Positions 44,029 through 55,525 of a stretch of 64,000 nt of DNA are shown piece by piece. The position numbers were made by a program, and so were the translations under genes. Source of the stretch: Psychrobacter alimentarius. Its GTDB lineage: Bacteria > Pseudomonadota > Gammaproteobacteria > Pseudomonadales > Moraxellaceae. How positions within the stretch are numbered: position 1 is the stretch's first letter; the number at the start of each line of letters is the position of its first letter. The notes beneath the pieces were generated by a model. It saw nothing but the letters and a program-made list of their open reading frames with translations, did no database searches and was not told the origin of the DNA. Location: assembly GCF_001606025.1 (NCBI RefSeq), contig NZ_CP014945.1, positions 806,001 to 870,000 on the forward strand, written 5' to 3'.

Positions 44029-46287
44029 ATGAATACAGATTCAAAAAATGCATCAAGCGCTGCCTCTAAAGATGATAATGACGAAATTGATCTAATGGCG
44101 TTGCTATTTGCCATTTTACGTGGCTGGAAAATCATTGTCTTCTTTGCTGTAGTGGGTTTGATTATAGGGGTCTTGTATAGTAGATATGTCAATCCTACTT
44201 ATAAATCTGATGCGCTTATTCAAGTTGAAGAAAAGTCTCAGGGCATCGCAGCGCTTGGTAGTGATATCTCTGAGCTTATTGGATCTGAAGTTAGTAAAGC
44301 TCAAACAGAAGCAGAGCTCATTCGTTCGCGTATGATATTAGAGCCAGTTGTCAATACATTACATCTACGCATTCGGCTATCTGATCCTAATATTGGCGCG
44401 CTTGATAGAATAAAAAGCAGTAGTATCGATACTCAGGTAAATATACCTGAAGGTGTGTCACTGAAAACTAAAGATGGCGAAGCGCAAATCAGCCAGTTTA
44501 ATGTTTCACAAAAATATTTGAATCGTTCATTCACCTTGACACGCTCTGCAACAGGGTTCGTGTTAAGCAATGGTTTTGACGAATTTAAAGGCCAAATTGG
44601 TACAGCGCATCAATTTAGAGGGACGGATGGTGAGATTCAGGTCACCGTCAATGATCTTCCGGTTGATGGATACCCAGTTAATATCATCAAACAATCCCTT
44701 CAAACAACAACTGACCAAATAAATAGTGCGTTGTCAGTCGTTGAAAAAGGTAAGCAAACCGGTATTATCCAACTGTCTATGACTGGATCAAATCAGCAGC
44801 AGACCAGCTTAATATTGAAACAAATCGTCTTATCCTATATTAATCAAAATCAATCTCGTGGATCTGAAGAGACGACTAAAACCATTAGCTTTATGGAAAC
44901 GCAAATTCCAACATTAAAGAAAAGGCTAGAAGACTCTGAAGCAATATTTAATGAATTCCGTAAAAAATATGGCACCATCGATGTCAGTAAAGAAGCTGAA
45001 CTTTTATTAGGTGAAAACTCGCAAATCGATTCACAGCTTAATGAGCTTAAATTAAAAAAAGCAGATCTCACTACCTACTATACCGAAGAGCATCCATTGG
45101 TTGTGCAGATCAATGAACAACTTGCTGTACTTAATAGTAGAAAACAAGAGATAGATAATACGATTGCTGGTCTACCAGAGATACAAAGAGAGTTTTTAAA
45201 ATTATCAGCCGATACTGAAATTAATAGAGAAATCTATTTAACGCTGCTCAAGAATTATGAACAATTAAAAATCGTTAAGGCTGGTCAAATTGGGTACGCT
45301 CGTATCATTGATCTACCTGTCAGTACCTTTAGAGCGATTGCGCCAAAAAAACTCCAAATTATGATATTGGCCATGCTTTTAGGAACGATGCTTGGCGCAG
45401 CATTAGTATTACTTAAAAACCTGCTGAAAAATGTGGTAAAAGATCCGGAGCGCTTGGAAACCAAAACAGGCATACCAGTGATTGCGACCATTCCGCGCTC
45501 ACCTTTATTATCAAGATTAAGTAAAAATAAAAAAAGTCCGCATCGTATGCTCGCTCATGTAGATCATGATAGCTTGAGTTATGAGGCAATCAAAAGTCTC
45601 AGAACCAACTTGGTATTTAGTTTGGCAACAAAAAGCTTAACCAAGCAATCTGGCAAAATCATCTTAGTAACTGGTGAGAGCCCAGGCGTTGGTAAATCTT
45701 TTATCACAGCTAACCTTTCAGAAGTATTCGCTCAGCTCAATAAAAAGGTACTGGTAATAGATGGTGATATGCGTATGGGTGAGATGCATAAAATGTTCAA
45801 TATGAGTCAAAATAATGGCCTAGCGGATTATTTGTCACAGGATAACAGTCGATTGCTCCCAGTCGATAGTGTCCAAAAAGATAATGAGCTCTTTAATATA
45901 GGTATTTCTGATTTTATCCATCCTACTGGTATGGATCATATTGATTTTATACCGCGCGGCAAGCATCCGCACAATCCTGCATCACTACTAATGAATGATA
46001 ATTTTGGTCAGCTAATAGCAGCGTTAAAGTCTCAGTACGATTATATCATTATCGACTCACCGCCAGTACTAGCGGCCTCAGATGCTATGGTGTTAGGTCA
46101 TTATGCAGACAAAGTGCTAATGGTAACGAGATACGATGACTCAATAGAAGGGCAGTTGGTTTATGCTATCAAGCAGATGAATAAATCAAATGTACAAGTA
46201 GATGGCATTATTCTGAATGATGTACAGCAAGGTTTGATGAGTAAATACAGCTATCACTATAGTTATGCTTATGGGAATAAGTCTTAA
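44029..46287 (+). CDS. wzc: Tyrosine autokinase / polysaccharide co-polymerase Wzc
   Basis: Inner-membrane protein controlling chain length and export. Two membrane helices flank a periplasmic Wzz-like domain with coiled-coil segments. The cytoplasmic BY-kinase domain has Walker A GESPGVGKSF near residue 550, Walker A' VLVIDGDMRMG and Walker B DYIIIDSPP. The C-terminal tyrosine cluster YSYHYSYAYG is the autophosphorylation site reset by Wzb. The start is uncertain: the ATG at 44029 is preferred (752 aa), but a TTG at 44008 is also in frame, and neither has a strong ribosome site. Confidence 0.94.
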   Translation: MNTDSKNASSAASKDDNDEIDLMALLFAILRGWKIIVFFAVVGLIIGVLYSRYVNPTYKSDALIQVEEKSQGIAALGSDISELIGSEVSKAQTEAELIRSRMILEPVVNTLHLRIRLSDPNIGALDRIKSSSIDTQVNIPEGVSLKTKDGEAQISQFNVSQKYLNRSFTLTRSATGFVLSNGFDEFKGQIGTAHQFRGTDGEIQVTVNDLPVDGYPVNIIKQSLQTTTDQINSALSVVEKGKQTGIIQLSMTGSNQQQTSLILKQIVLSYINQNQSRGSEETTKTISFMETQIPTLKKRLEDSEAIFNEFRKKYGTIDVSKEAELLLGENSQIDSQLNELKLKKADLTTYYTEEHPLVVQINEQLAVLNSRKQEIDNTIAGLPEIQREFLKLSADTEINREIYLTLLKNYEQLKIVKAGQIGYARIIDLPVSTFRAIAPKKLQIMILAMLLGTMLGAALVLLKNLLKNVVKDPERLETKTGIPVIATIPRSPLLSRLSKNKKSPHRMLAHVDHDSLSYEAIKSLRTNLVFSLATKSLTKQSGKIILVTGESPGVGKSFITANLSEVFAQLNKKVLVIDGDMRMGEMHKMFNMSQNNGLADYLSQDNSRLLPVDSVQKDNELFNIGISDFIHPTGMDHIDFIPRGKHPHNPASLLMNDNFGQLIAALKSQYDYIIIDSPPVLAASDAMVLGHYADKVLMVTRYDDSIEGQLVYAIKQMNKSNVQVDGIILNDVQQGLMSKYSYHYSYAYGNKS

Positions 46288-46345
46288 GCAATCGTGAATT
46301 TTTAGAATTCTCCTCTCATGCATCTCTTTTGAATCGTTGGTGGTT

Positions 46346-48319
46346 ATGTTTTCAAAATCAGTAACTAAAAATGTCTGTCCGCCGCTGAAACATAAAAATA
46401 CGCGGCCATTATCCATCACTGAGTATTTGTTATCACTACCGCGTGGGCTCAAGCGCACAGTAATGTTCAGTGCAGACTTTGCAATGTCATGTGTTTGCTT
46501 GTTTTTAGCGTTGTCCTTGCGCTACGGCAATATCGCTCATCATATTAGCCCCGCCATATTATTCTTTTATGCTGCTATTCCTATCATTGGCTTGTACACC
46601 ATTGGCTTCTATAAAGGGGTGGCTAGAGGCTTTCTTGATAACGTCATGGGCACTGTGGCGCAGCTGTTTTTCGTCCTTATTATCATTTTTGAAATCATTA
46701 TTTACCTAAACCCATTGGAGAGTATACCGCGCTCTGTTCCAATCATCTTTTTGTTTCTGTATTTCATTTGGTTATGGAATAGCAGGCTGATTATTCGTGA
46801 GCTTCTGATGCGACGATGGGGTCAGCATCGGGCGCACCTTAGAAATGAGGGTAGTTGTGATAATATCGTGATCTATGGCGCAGGTGATGCAGGCAGAAAC
46901 CTATTAAAAGGTCTAAGAAACTCGCACAATTACAATGTAGTAGCGTATGTCGATGATGATCATCAACTAATAGGAGGGTACTTACTTGATAAAAAGATTT
47001 ATGCTGCTCATGAGCTTGAGTTTGTTATAAGAAAATATGACGTCGCGCAGGTTTTTTTAGCGTTACCTTCTGTCAACCGTACACAAAAAAGAAAAATTAT
47101 AGAGAAGCTATCTGGTATTTCCATCAAGATTCAAGATTTACCGAGTCTTAAAGAGCTTGCCGATGGCAAAGTGACTGTCAGTAGTATGCGTAAAGTCGAT
47201 ATTTTAGATGTACTAGATCGTCAGACCGTCGAACCAAACATGCATTTGCTGCAAAAAAATATCAGTGGTAAATGTGTGCTGGTCACGGGTGCAGGTGGCT
47301 CCATCGGCAGTGAGCTATGTCGACAAGTAATCAAAAACCAGCCAAAATGCCTTGTGCTTTATGAGTCGTCCGAATATGCACTTTATAGTATCCATCAAGA
47401 ACTCATAGCGTTCCAATCAAAGCATAACAGTTATCAGACTATTGACATCATCGCGGTGATTGGCAACGTCACCAATGAAGACAATCTATATAGAATACTG
47501 ACACAACATCAAATAAAAACAGTGTATCATGCTGCCGCCTATAAGCATGTGCCTTTGGTAGAGCATAACCCTTTTGAGGGAGTCATTAATAACACCAAAG
47601 GCACGTATCACTGTGCGCGCGCTGCCATTGAAGCGAACGTTGAGACCTTTGTTCTTATTTCCACAGATAAGGCAGTGAGGCCGACCAATGTCATGGGCGC
47701 AACTAAGCGCTTGGCAGAGCTGGTCTGTCAAGGATTAAGCAAAACAAGCAATAGCACCTGCATTAGCATGGTACGTTTTGGTAATGTGCTTGGATCTTCA
47801 GGCTCTGTCATACCTGTATTTACCAAACAAATCGAAGAAGGCAAATCTATAACAGTCACTCATCCTAATGTGACGCGTTATTTTATGACGATTCCCGAAG
47901 CGTCAAATTTGGTGATACAAGCAGGAGCAATGGCGACTGGTGGTGAGGTATTTGTCCTCGACATGGGTGAGCCGGTAAAAATCGTCGACTTGGCTCGTAG
48001 AATGATTCATCTCAGTGGTCATGAAACAAAAACCGCTGAAAACCCTGATGGAGATATAGAAATTGTCTTTACAGGACTACGTCCAGGAGAGAAGCTCTAT
48101 GAAGAGCTGATCATCGGTGATGATAATGTAGAGGGGACTGACCATCCTTTGATTATGCAGGCGATGGAACATAGCTTTCCATTAAATGATATCGAAAACA
48201 TTTTATTTGAGCTTACCGAAAAACAAAAACAGCATGATGTGAATTGGCTAAAAGCGCAGTTTAGGCAGTTTGTAGATGGATATCAAGAATGCTCTCAAGA
48301 AAGTTCCGAATCTGTATAG
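46346..48319 (+). CDS. Membrane-bound nucleotide-sugar 4,6-dehydratase (WbpM/PglF/Gdr type)
   Basis: Converts UDP-GlcNAc to the 4-keto-6-deoxy intermediate for the locus's 2,4-diacetamido-trideoxy sugar. Four N-terminal membrane helices (about 35-150) precede a first nucleotide-binding region (IVIYGAGDAGRNLLKGL) and the catalytic Rossmann domain (VTGAGGSIGSELCRQ). The catalytic motif is MGATK rather than YxxxK, as in WbpM and PglF. The product is 657 aa from ATG 46346; a TTG nine bases earlier is less likely. PglE, PglD and PglC homologues at the far end of the locus would use its product. Confidence 0.9.
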   Translation: MFSKSVTKNVCPPLKHKNTRPLSITEYLLSLPRGLKRTVMFSADFAMSCVCLFLALSLRYGNIAHHISPAILFFYAAIPIIGLYTIGFYKGVARGFLDNVMGTVAQLFFVLIIIFEIIIYLNPLESIPRSVPIIFLFLYFIWLWNSRLIIRELLMRRWGQHRAHLRNEGSCDNIVIYGAGDAGRNLLKGLRNSHNYNVVAYVDDDHQLIGGYLLDKKIYAAHELEFVIRKYDVAQVFLALPSVNRTQKRKIIEKLSGISIKIQDLPSLKELADGKVTVSSMRKVDILDVLDRQTVEPNMHLLQKNISGKCVLVTGAGGSIGSELCRQVIKNQPKCLVLYESSEYALYSIHQELIAFQSKHNSYQTIDIIAVIGNVTNEDNLYRILTQHQIKTVYHAAAYKHVPLVEHNPFEGVINNTKGTYHCARAAIEANVETFVLISTDKAVRPTNVMGATKRLAELVCQGLSKTSNSTCISMVRFGNVLGSSGSVIPVFTKQIEEGKSITVTHPNVTRYFMTIPEASNLVIQAGAMATGGEVFVLDMGEPVKIVDLARRMIHLSGHETKTAENPDGDIEIVFTGLRPGEKLYEELIIGDDNVEGTDHPLIMQAMEHSFPLNDIENILFELTEKQKQHDVNWLKAQFRQFVDGYQECSQESSESV

Positions 48320-48385
48320 ATCTTAGAAGATGTATTAAAAATTAAGTTTGAAAACAAAATTCAGGCACATTACTAAAGGAATATT

Positions 48386-49663
48386 ATGTTAGATATCAAC
48401 AATATTAAAATCGCAGTAATTGGACTGGGTTATGTGGGTTTACCATTAGCCGTTGAGTTTGGTAAGTATCGCCCAGTCATTGGTTTCGATATTAATACCA
48501 AGCGAGTTCAAGAGTTAAGAGATGGCTTTGATGTTACGCTTGAAGTAAATAGTAAGGAGCTAAAAGCAGCTAATTCACTGATATTTACCACTGAATTGGA
48601 TGACATTGCTGATTATAATTTTTATATCGTAACAGTACCAACGCCGATTGATGATAATAATGCACCGGATCTCACACCTTTAGAAAGTGCTTCTGATGCT
48701 GTTGGTAAAGTCATAAAAGCTGGCGATATCGTGGTTTATGAGTCAACTGTTTACCCTGGTGCGACAGAAGAAGTTTGTATTCCTATTATAGAAAAAGTAT
48801 CAGGCTTAACGTTTAATAAAGATTTTTATGTTGGTTATAGTCCTGAACGTATCAATCCAGGTGATAAGGTAAATACCTTAACTAAAATTACTAAGATTAC
48901 CTCAGGCTCAACACCGGAAGCGGCTGATTTAATCGATAGTCTCTATGCTTCTATCATTACTGCTGGTACTTATCGTGCAACATCAATTAAAGTCGCTGAA
49001 GCTGCTAAAGTCATTGAAAATACGCAGCGCGACTTAAATATTGCTATTGTTAATGAGTTTGCCAAGATTTTTAATATCATTGGTATAGATACTCAAGCGG
49101 TATTGGATGCTGCAGGTAGTAAATGGAATTTTTTGAAATTTAAGCCAGGTCTGGTTGGTGGGCATTGTATCAGTGTCGATCCTTATTACTTGACTCATAA
49201 AGCCCAAGAAGTTGGTTACCGCCCAGAAGTTATCCTCGCTGGTAGACGTATCAACGACGGTATGGGGCAATATGTGGCTACGCAAATGGTTAAAAAACTG
49301 GCGCGTAGTAAAATACATATTGATGAGGCAAAAGTACTGGTACTTGGTTTCACGTTTAAGGGTGACTGTCCTGATACCCGTAATACCAAAGTCATTGATG
49401 TTATTAAAGAGTTAAAAAGTTTCAATATCAATGTGGATGTCTACGATGATTGGGCTGATAAGCAAGAAGTCTTCGAGCATTACGGAATTGAGTTGATCGA
49501 TGATTTGCAGAAAGGCTATTACGATGGCGTTGTGGTGGCTGTTGATCACAGTAAGTATAAGCAGATGGGTGTTGATAAAATTAGAGCGCTGGCTAAATTG
49601 AACCATGTTGTCTACGACGTAAAACACGTATTCCAAGAAGGCGAAACAGATATTCGTTTATAA
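48386..49663 (+). CDS. tviB: UDP-N-acetylhexosamine 6-dehydrogenase (TviB/WbpO/Gna type)
   Basis: NAD-dependent enzyme oxidising C6 of UDP-GlcNAc or UDP-GalNAc to the uronic acid. N-terminal NAD motif AVIGLGYVGLPLAVEFG; catalytic Cys in GGHCISVDPYYLTHKA; C-terminal UDP-binding part with LGFTFKGDCPDTRNTK. The 425-aa length and opening sequence match the TviB/WbpO subgroup better than WbpA. Followed by wlbA-, wlbB- and wlbC-like genes in the order known from Acinetobacter (gna-dgaA-dgaB-dgaC), it most likely starts the route to a 2,3-diacetamido-2,3-dideoxyuronic acid. AAAGGAA precedes the ATG. Confidence 0.9.
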   Translation: MLDINNIKIAVIGLGYVGLPLAVEFGKYRPVIGFDINTKRVQELRDGFDVTLEVNSKELKAANSLIFTTELDDIADYNFYIVTVPTPIDDNNAPDLTPLESASDAVGKVIKAGDIVVYESTVYPGATEEVCIPIIEKVSGLTFNKDFYVGYSPERINPGDKVNTLTKITKITSGSTPEAADLIDSLYASIITAGTYRATSIKVAEAAKVIENTQRDLNIAIVNEFAKIFNIIGIDTQAVLDAAGSKWNFLKFKPGLVGGHCISVDPYYLTHKAQEVGYRPEVILAGRRINDGMGQYVATQMVKKLARSKIHIDEAKVLVLGFTFKGDCPDTRNTKVIDVIKELKSFNINVDVYDDWADKQEVFEHYGIELIDDLQKGYYDGVVVAVDHSKYKQMGVDKIRALAKLNHVVYDVKHVFQEGETDIRL

Positions 49664-51237
<1,574 letters not shown>

Positions 51238-51287
51238 TTTTTCTTCATATATCTGATTGTAGGAGCGGGTTCTACCCGAGATAACGT

Positions 51288-52376
51288 ATGCAATTTATAG
51301 ATTTAGCCGCCCAGCAGACGCGTATTAAAGACAAAATCGATACTCGTATTCAAGCAGTATTGGCCCATGGACATTATATTCTTGGTCCAGAAGTAAGCGA
51401 GCTAGAAGAAAAGCTGGCGGCCTTTACTGGTGCAAAGCATTGCGTCACCTGCGCAAACGGTACCGATGCACTACAGATTGCCCAAATGGCCTTTGGTATT
51501 GGCCCAGGTGACGAAGTGATTACTCCAGGCTTTACTTACATCGCTACTGCAGAAACCGTCGCCTTACTTGGTGCAAAACCTGTATACGTTGATGTATGCC
51601 CAAAAACCTACAATCTTGATCCGCAGAAGCTTGAAGCTGCAATTACACCAAAGACCAAAGCCATTATTCCTGTATCTCTATATGGACAATGCACTGATTT
51701 TGACGCGATTAATGCCATTGCCAATAAATATGGTATCCCTGTGATTGAGGATGCGGCGCAAAGCTTTGGGGCTACTTACAAAGGTAAGAAGTCCTGTAAT
51801 CTAAGCACAGCCGCCACGACCAGTTTTTTCCCAAGCAAGCCTTTGGGCTGTTATGGGGACGGTGGGGCGATATTCACTAATGATGATGAACTGGCTACAG
51901 CACTACGCCAAATCGCGCGTCATGGTCAAGATCGTCGTTATCATCATATTAGAGTTGGTGTTAACAGTCGTTTGGATACGTTGCAAGCGGCAATATTGTT
52001 GCCAAAGCTTGAAATATTTGCAGAAGAGGTGACTCTGCGCCAACAGGCGGCAGAAAGATATAATCAGTTGCTTGATCAAGCAGGTATTACCACCACGCCA
52101 TTTATCGAAGCGCATAATCAGAGTGCTTGGGCGCAATACACTATTCAAGTTGATGATCGTGATGAGGTACAAGCCAAGCTAAAAGAGCAGGGTATTCCTA
52201 CAGCAGTGCATTATCCGATACCACTAAACAAGCAGCCTGCCGTTTCTGATACTAATGCAATACTACCAGTAGGTGATGCGGTCGCTAAACGGGTAATGAG
52301 TTTGCCGATGCATCCTTATATGAATGAAAAACAGCAAGATAAAATTGTTAGTGTGCTTCAGCAGGTGCTTATCTAA
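51288..52376 (+). CDS. wlbC: PLP-dependent 3-keto-sugar aminotransferase, WlbC/WbpE/DgaC type
   Basis: DegT/DnrJ/EryC1-family aminotransferase that installs the 3-amino group before WlbB acts. The PLP lysine is in TSFFPSKPLGCYGDGGA; the phosphate and ring contacts lie in CANGTDALQIA and VIEDAAQSFGA. The 362-aa length is typical. Although it follows wlbB in gene order, it acts before it in the pathway. Five bases separate it from wzx. Base composition is normal here and drops sharply after this gene. Confidence 0.9.
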   Translation: MQFIDLAAQQTRIKDKIDTRIQAVLAHGHYILGPEVSELEEKLAAFTGAKHCVTCANGTDALQIAQMAFGIGPGDEVITPGFTYIATAETVALLGAKPVYVDVCPKTYNLDPQKLEAAITPKTKAIIPVSLYGQCTDFDAINAIANKYGIPVIEDAAQSFGATYKGKKSCNLSTAATTSFFPSKPLGCYGDGGAIFTNDDELATALRQIARHGQDRRYHHIRVGVNSRLDTLQAAILLPKLEIFAEEVTLRQQAAERYNQLLDQAGITTTPFIEAHNQSAWAQYTIQVDDRDEVQAKLKEQGIPTAVHYPIPLNKQPAVSDTNAILPVGDAVAKRVMSLPMHPYMNEKQQDKIVSVLQQVLI

Positions 52377-52381
52377 AAATC

Positions 52382-53650
52382 ATGAAAATATTTAAGCAGA
52401 AAATCAAAACCTTATTTCAAGGAAGCTTTGTTAAAAATGTTAGCATGTTGGTAGGGGGAACGGCTTTTGCTCAGTTAATAACTATAATATTGCTTCCAGT
52501 ATTAACTAGATTATATTCACCTGAAGATTTTGGTGTACTAGCTGTATATCTTTCATTTGTTTCGCTAATTTCTGTTGTTTCTTGTTTGCGTTTAGAAATA
52601 GCTATACCAATACCAAAAGAAGATAAAGACGCTGTAGCACTATTTGTTTTGTCTCTAGGTAGTGTAGTTATAGTAACACTATTAACCACTATTGGAACAA
52701 TCTTGTTTTTAGAACAAATAGATCAAGCAACTCAAGGGAAATTAGAGGGTTATGTTTGGTTGATACCATTAAGTGTATTTTTTTCAGGTATTTATGCAGC
52801 GTTACAGTATTGGGCCACAAGGAAAAAAGCTTTCTCTTTAGTAGCTAAAACTCGCTTGAGCCAGGCAATTGGCGGTAATAGCACTCAAATTGGCTTTGGA
52901 TATGCTGGATTAGCACCTCTTGGGTTACTAATTGGTCAATTGGTGAATACGGGTGCAGGCATTATAGGGTTAAGTCGTTACTTTACAAAAAACAGTAGGA
53001 CTTTGCTTAGAAACATTAGTTTTAATGAACTAAAATCTATTTTTAAGCAATATGATCGATTCCCTAAATATTCTACTTGGGAAGCATTTGCAAACTCTGG
53101 TGCTATACAAATACCTGTGATTTTAATAGCTTACTATGCTGTTAGTGCTGAAGCTGGATTTCTAATGTTAGCAATGCGTTTACTTTCTGCGCCAATGAGT
53201 CTAATAGGAGGCGCAGTAGGACAAGTATATTTAGCAGAGGCTTCTGAAAAAAATTACGAAGGAAAGTTAAGGCAATTTACTTACAATACCGTCACAGCAT
53301 TAGCAAAGATAGGTACGCCTCCAATTTTATTCGCTGGAGTAGCTGCACCGTTTTTAATTCCCGTTATCTTTGGGGAGGAATGGCAGCGTACGGGTATGTT
53401 GATAGCTTGGATGTCACCTTGGTTTTTAATGCAGTTTATAACCTCTCCTGTGTCGATGGCTCTGCATATAAATAATAACCAAAAAATAGCAATGTGCCTT
53501 CAGTTTTTTGGTCTGTTCTTAAGAGTAGGTGGTGTTGTAATAGCGGGACTCTATTTCAATGACTACATTGTCGAAATTTATGCATTAACTGGTCTAGTTT
53601 TTTATTTTATTTACTTATGTATAGTATTACTAATGTTAAAAAATAAATAA
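52382..53650 (+). CDS. wzx: Polysaccharide repeat-unit flippase Wzx
   Basis: Multi-pass inner-membrane protein (422 aa, about twelve helices) expected to flip the undecaprenyl-linked repeat unit across the membrane. The opening FVKNVSMLVGGTAFAQLITI and LYSPEDFGVLAVYLSFVSLI are typical of this flippase family. It is markedly richer in A+T and in Ile/Asn codons than the flanking sugar-synthesis genes. It is the only flippase in the locus and pairs with the Wzy at 55526. Confidence 0.88.
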   Translation: MKIFKQKIKTLFQGSFVKNVSMLVGGTAFAQLITIILLPVLTRLYSPEDFGVLAVYLSFVSLISVVSCLRLEIAIPIPKEDKDAVALFVLSLGSVVIVTLLTTIGTILFLEQIDQATQGKLEGYVWLIPLSVFFSGIYAALQYWATRKKAFSLVAKTRLSQAIGGNSTQIGFGYAGLAPLGLLIGQLVNTGAGIIGLSRYFTKNSRTLLRNISFNELKSIFKQYDRFPKYSTWEAFANSGAIQIPVILIAYYAVSAEAGFLMLAMRLLSAPMSLIGGAVGQVYLAEASEKNYEGKLRQFTYNTVTALAKIGTPPILFAGVAAPFLIPVIFGEEWQRTGMLIAWMSPWFLMQFITSPVSMALHINNNQKIAMCLQFFGLFLRVGGVVIAGLYFNDYIVEIYALTGLVFYFIYLCIVLLMLKNK

Positions 53651-53686
53651 TAAATCTAAAATATATTTTGCTTGAGGTTTTTTTAA

Positions 53687-54301
53687 ATGAAGAATTTAAT
53701 ATTTTTACTTATCAATAAATTTCTTAAGAAGATACGTTTACATTCAATTAGAAATTCCAGTATTGGTAAATACGTAAAAATTAATGCAGGTACGCAAATA
53801 ATTGGTTCTAAAGTAGATGATTTTAGTTACTGTGGATACGATTGCAATATAATTAATACAAGTATCGGTAAATTTTGTTGCTTAGCAGATAGAGTAACCA
53901 TAGGCGGTGCATCACATCCTATGCATTTCGTTTCTATGAGTAGCGTATTTTTAAGTCATAAAGATAGCTCAGTAAAAAAATTGGGGAAACTACAATACTT
54001 ACCTTCAATATACACCTCCATTGGTCATGATGTATGGATCGGAAATAGCGTTATTATTAAGTCAGGTGTAAAAATAGGTACTGGATCAGTAATTGGAGCA
54101 GGTAGTGTAGTTACTAAGGATGTTGAGCCTTATGCTGTTGTAGCAGGTAATCCAGCAAGAATAATTCGTTCTAGGTTTGATGAAGAACTAAAAATAGATT
54201 TATTACGTTCAGAATGGTGGAATTACTCTGAGGAAAAACTTCTAACTGTATCTCACCTTTTTGATGAGCCAGTTGAATTTATAAAAGAGATTAATAAATG
54301 A
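53687..54301 (+). CDS. Hexapeptide-repeat O-acetyltransferase (CatB/WbbJ-like)
   Basis: Left-handed beta-helix acyltransferase, 204 aa, probably adding acetyl to a sugar of the repeat unit. Hexapeptide turns run through IGKFCCLADRVTIGGASHP, then IGHDVWIGNSVIIKSGVKIG and GAGSVVTKDVEPYAVVAGNP. The GASHP histidine matches the catalytic residue of the CatB/xenobiotic acetyltransferase group. Low-G+C like its neighbours. Its stop overlaps the start of the glycosyltransferase (ATGA). Confidence 0.85.
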   Translation: MKNLIFLLINKFLKKIRLHSIRNSSIGKYVKINAGTQIIGSKVDDFSYCGYDCNIINTSIGKFCCLADRVTIGGASHPMHFVSMSSVFLSHKDSSVKKLGKLQYLPSIYTSIGHDVWIGNSVIIKSGVKIGTGSVIGAGSVVTKDVEPYAVVAGNPARIIRSRFDEELKIDLLRSEWWNYSEEKLLTVSHLFDEPVEFIKEINK

Positions 54302-55446
54302 ATATAGCACACTTATGTTTATCGTGTTTTTATTATGACGGTTTTAGTTATCAAGAAAATTTGCTAGTACAACAAAATGTTAAAGATGGTCACAATGTGC
54401 AAGTGATTGCATCTACTGAATCTATAGATTCAAATGGTAGAATAACTTTCGTACAGAAAAGTAGCTATATGGGAGGAGATGGGGCATTAGTAAATAGAGT
54501 GCCTTACAATAAACTTGTACCCAAAATAATCCAATACAAAATAAAATCTTATGATCAGGTGTTTACACTACTCAAGGATTTTGCTCCTGATATTATCTAT
54601 TTTCATGGAATATCAGCTGTTGAATTACTTTCAATAAAAAAATTTAAAATCCAATATCCTAATGTAAAATTGATTTTAGACTGCCATAGCGATAAATATA
54701 ACTCTGCTACAAACTTCTTATCGAAAAATATTTTACATTCAATAATCTATAGAACTTGCTATCAGAGCATATTACCTTTTGTTGATAAAGTATTTTGTAT
54801 ATCTTTAGACACAATGGATTTTGCCATCGATTTCTATGGAACACCTGAAGAAAAAGTAGAGTTTTTTCCATTAGGAGGTGAGTGCTTAGAAGATGAAGAG
54901 TATTTTGATCTAAGAACTAATATTAGGTTGGATCTTAATATTAGTGAAAGCGAAATAATGATTTTACAAACTGGTAAGATAAATGCTAAGAAAAAAGCTA
55001 TTGAATCAATTTTGCAATTTAAAAAAGTTAATAATAGTAATCTTGTATATGTAATAGCAGGATCTTTAGAGGAAGATGTGAAAACTGAAATATTAAAACT
55101 TATATCTTCTGATAATCGTATTCGTTATTTGGGTTGGGTTGATTCAGTTAGATTGAAAGGTTTACTGTGTGCCAGTGATTTATATTTACAGCCAGGATCA
55201 CAGTCGGCAACGATGCAGCAAAGTATCTGTTTACGAAATCCAATTATATTAGATAATGTAAAGAGCCATAAACCATTCGTAGATGGTAATGGATGGCTAA
55301 TTAATAATATTGAGGATATATATAGGATTCTTGATAGTATTTCAGAAAACTCTTCTGTATTAAGTGAAATGTCTAAGAAGTCATATCAGATAGCAATAAA
55401 TATTTTAGATTATAGAAAACTTGCTAAGAAAATTTATAGTATCTAA
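54298..55446 (+). CDS. Glycosyltransferase, GT4-like
   Basis: A 382-aa GT-B fold transferase likely adding one sugar of the repeat unit on the cytoplasmic face. N-terminal acceptor half with DIIYFHGISAVELLSIK. The donor half starts near MILQTGKINAKKKAIESI, with the later IRYLGWVDSVRLKGLLCASD and a PGSQSATMQQSI segment in place of the classic E-x7-E motif. The donor is unknown; the diacetamido-uronic acid is the candidate left over once WbuB and PglC-type functions are assigned. Strongly A+T-rich, suggesting transfer with wzx and wzy. Confidence 0.8.
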   Translation: MNIAHLCLSCFYYDGFSYQENLLVQQNVKDGHNVQVIASTESIDSNGRITFVQKSSYMGGDGALVNRVPYNKLVPKIIQYKIKSYDQVFTLLKDFAPDIIYFHGISAVELLSIKKFKIQYPNVKLILDCHSDKYNSATNFLSKNILHSIIYRTCYQSILPFVDKVFCISLDTMDFAIDFYGTPEEKVEFFPLGGECLEDEEYFDLRTNIRLDLNISESEIMILQTGKINAKKKAIESILQFKKVNNSNLVYVIAGSLEEDVKTEILKLISSDNRIRYLGWVDSVRLKGLLCASDLYLQPGSQSATMQQSICLRNPIILDNVKSHKPFVDGNGWLINNIEDIYRILDSISENSSVLSEMSKKSYQIAINILDYRKLAKKIYSI

Positions 55447-55525
55447 TTATTCAGAGGTGGTTTTAAATATATTGATAAATATATTCAAATGAAAGTTTTT
55501 TAACTAAGTTTAAGGGTAAGAGTAC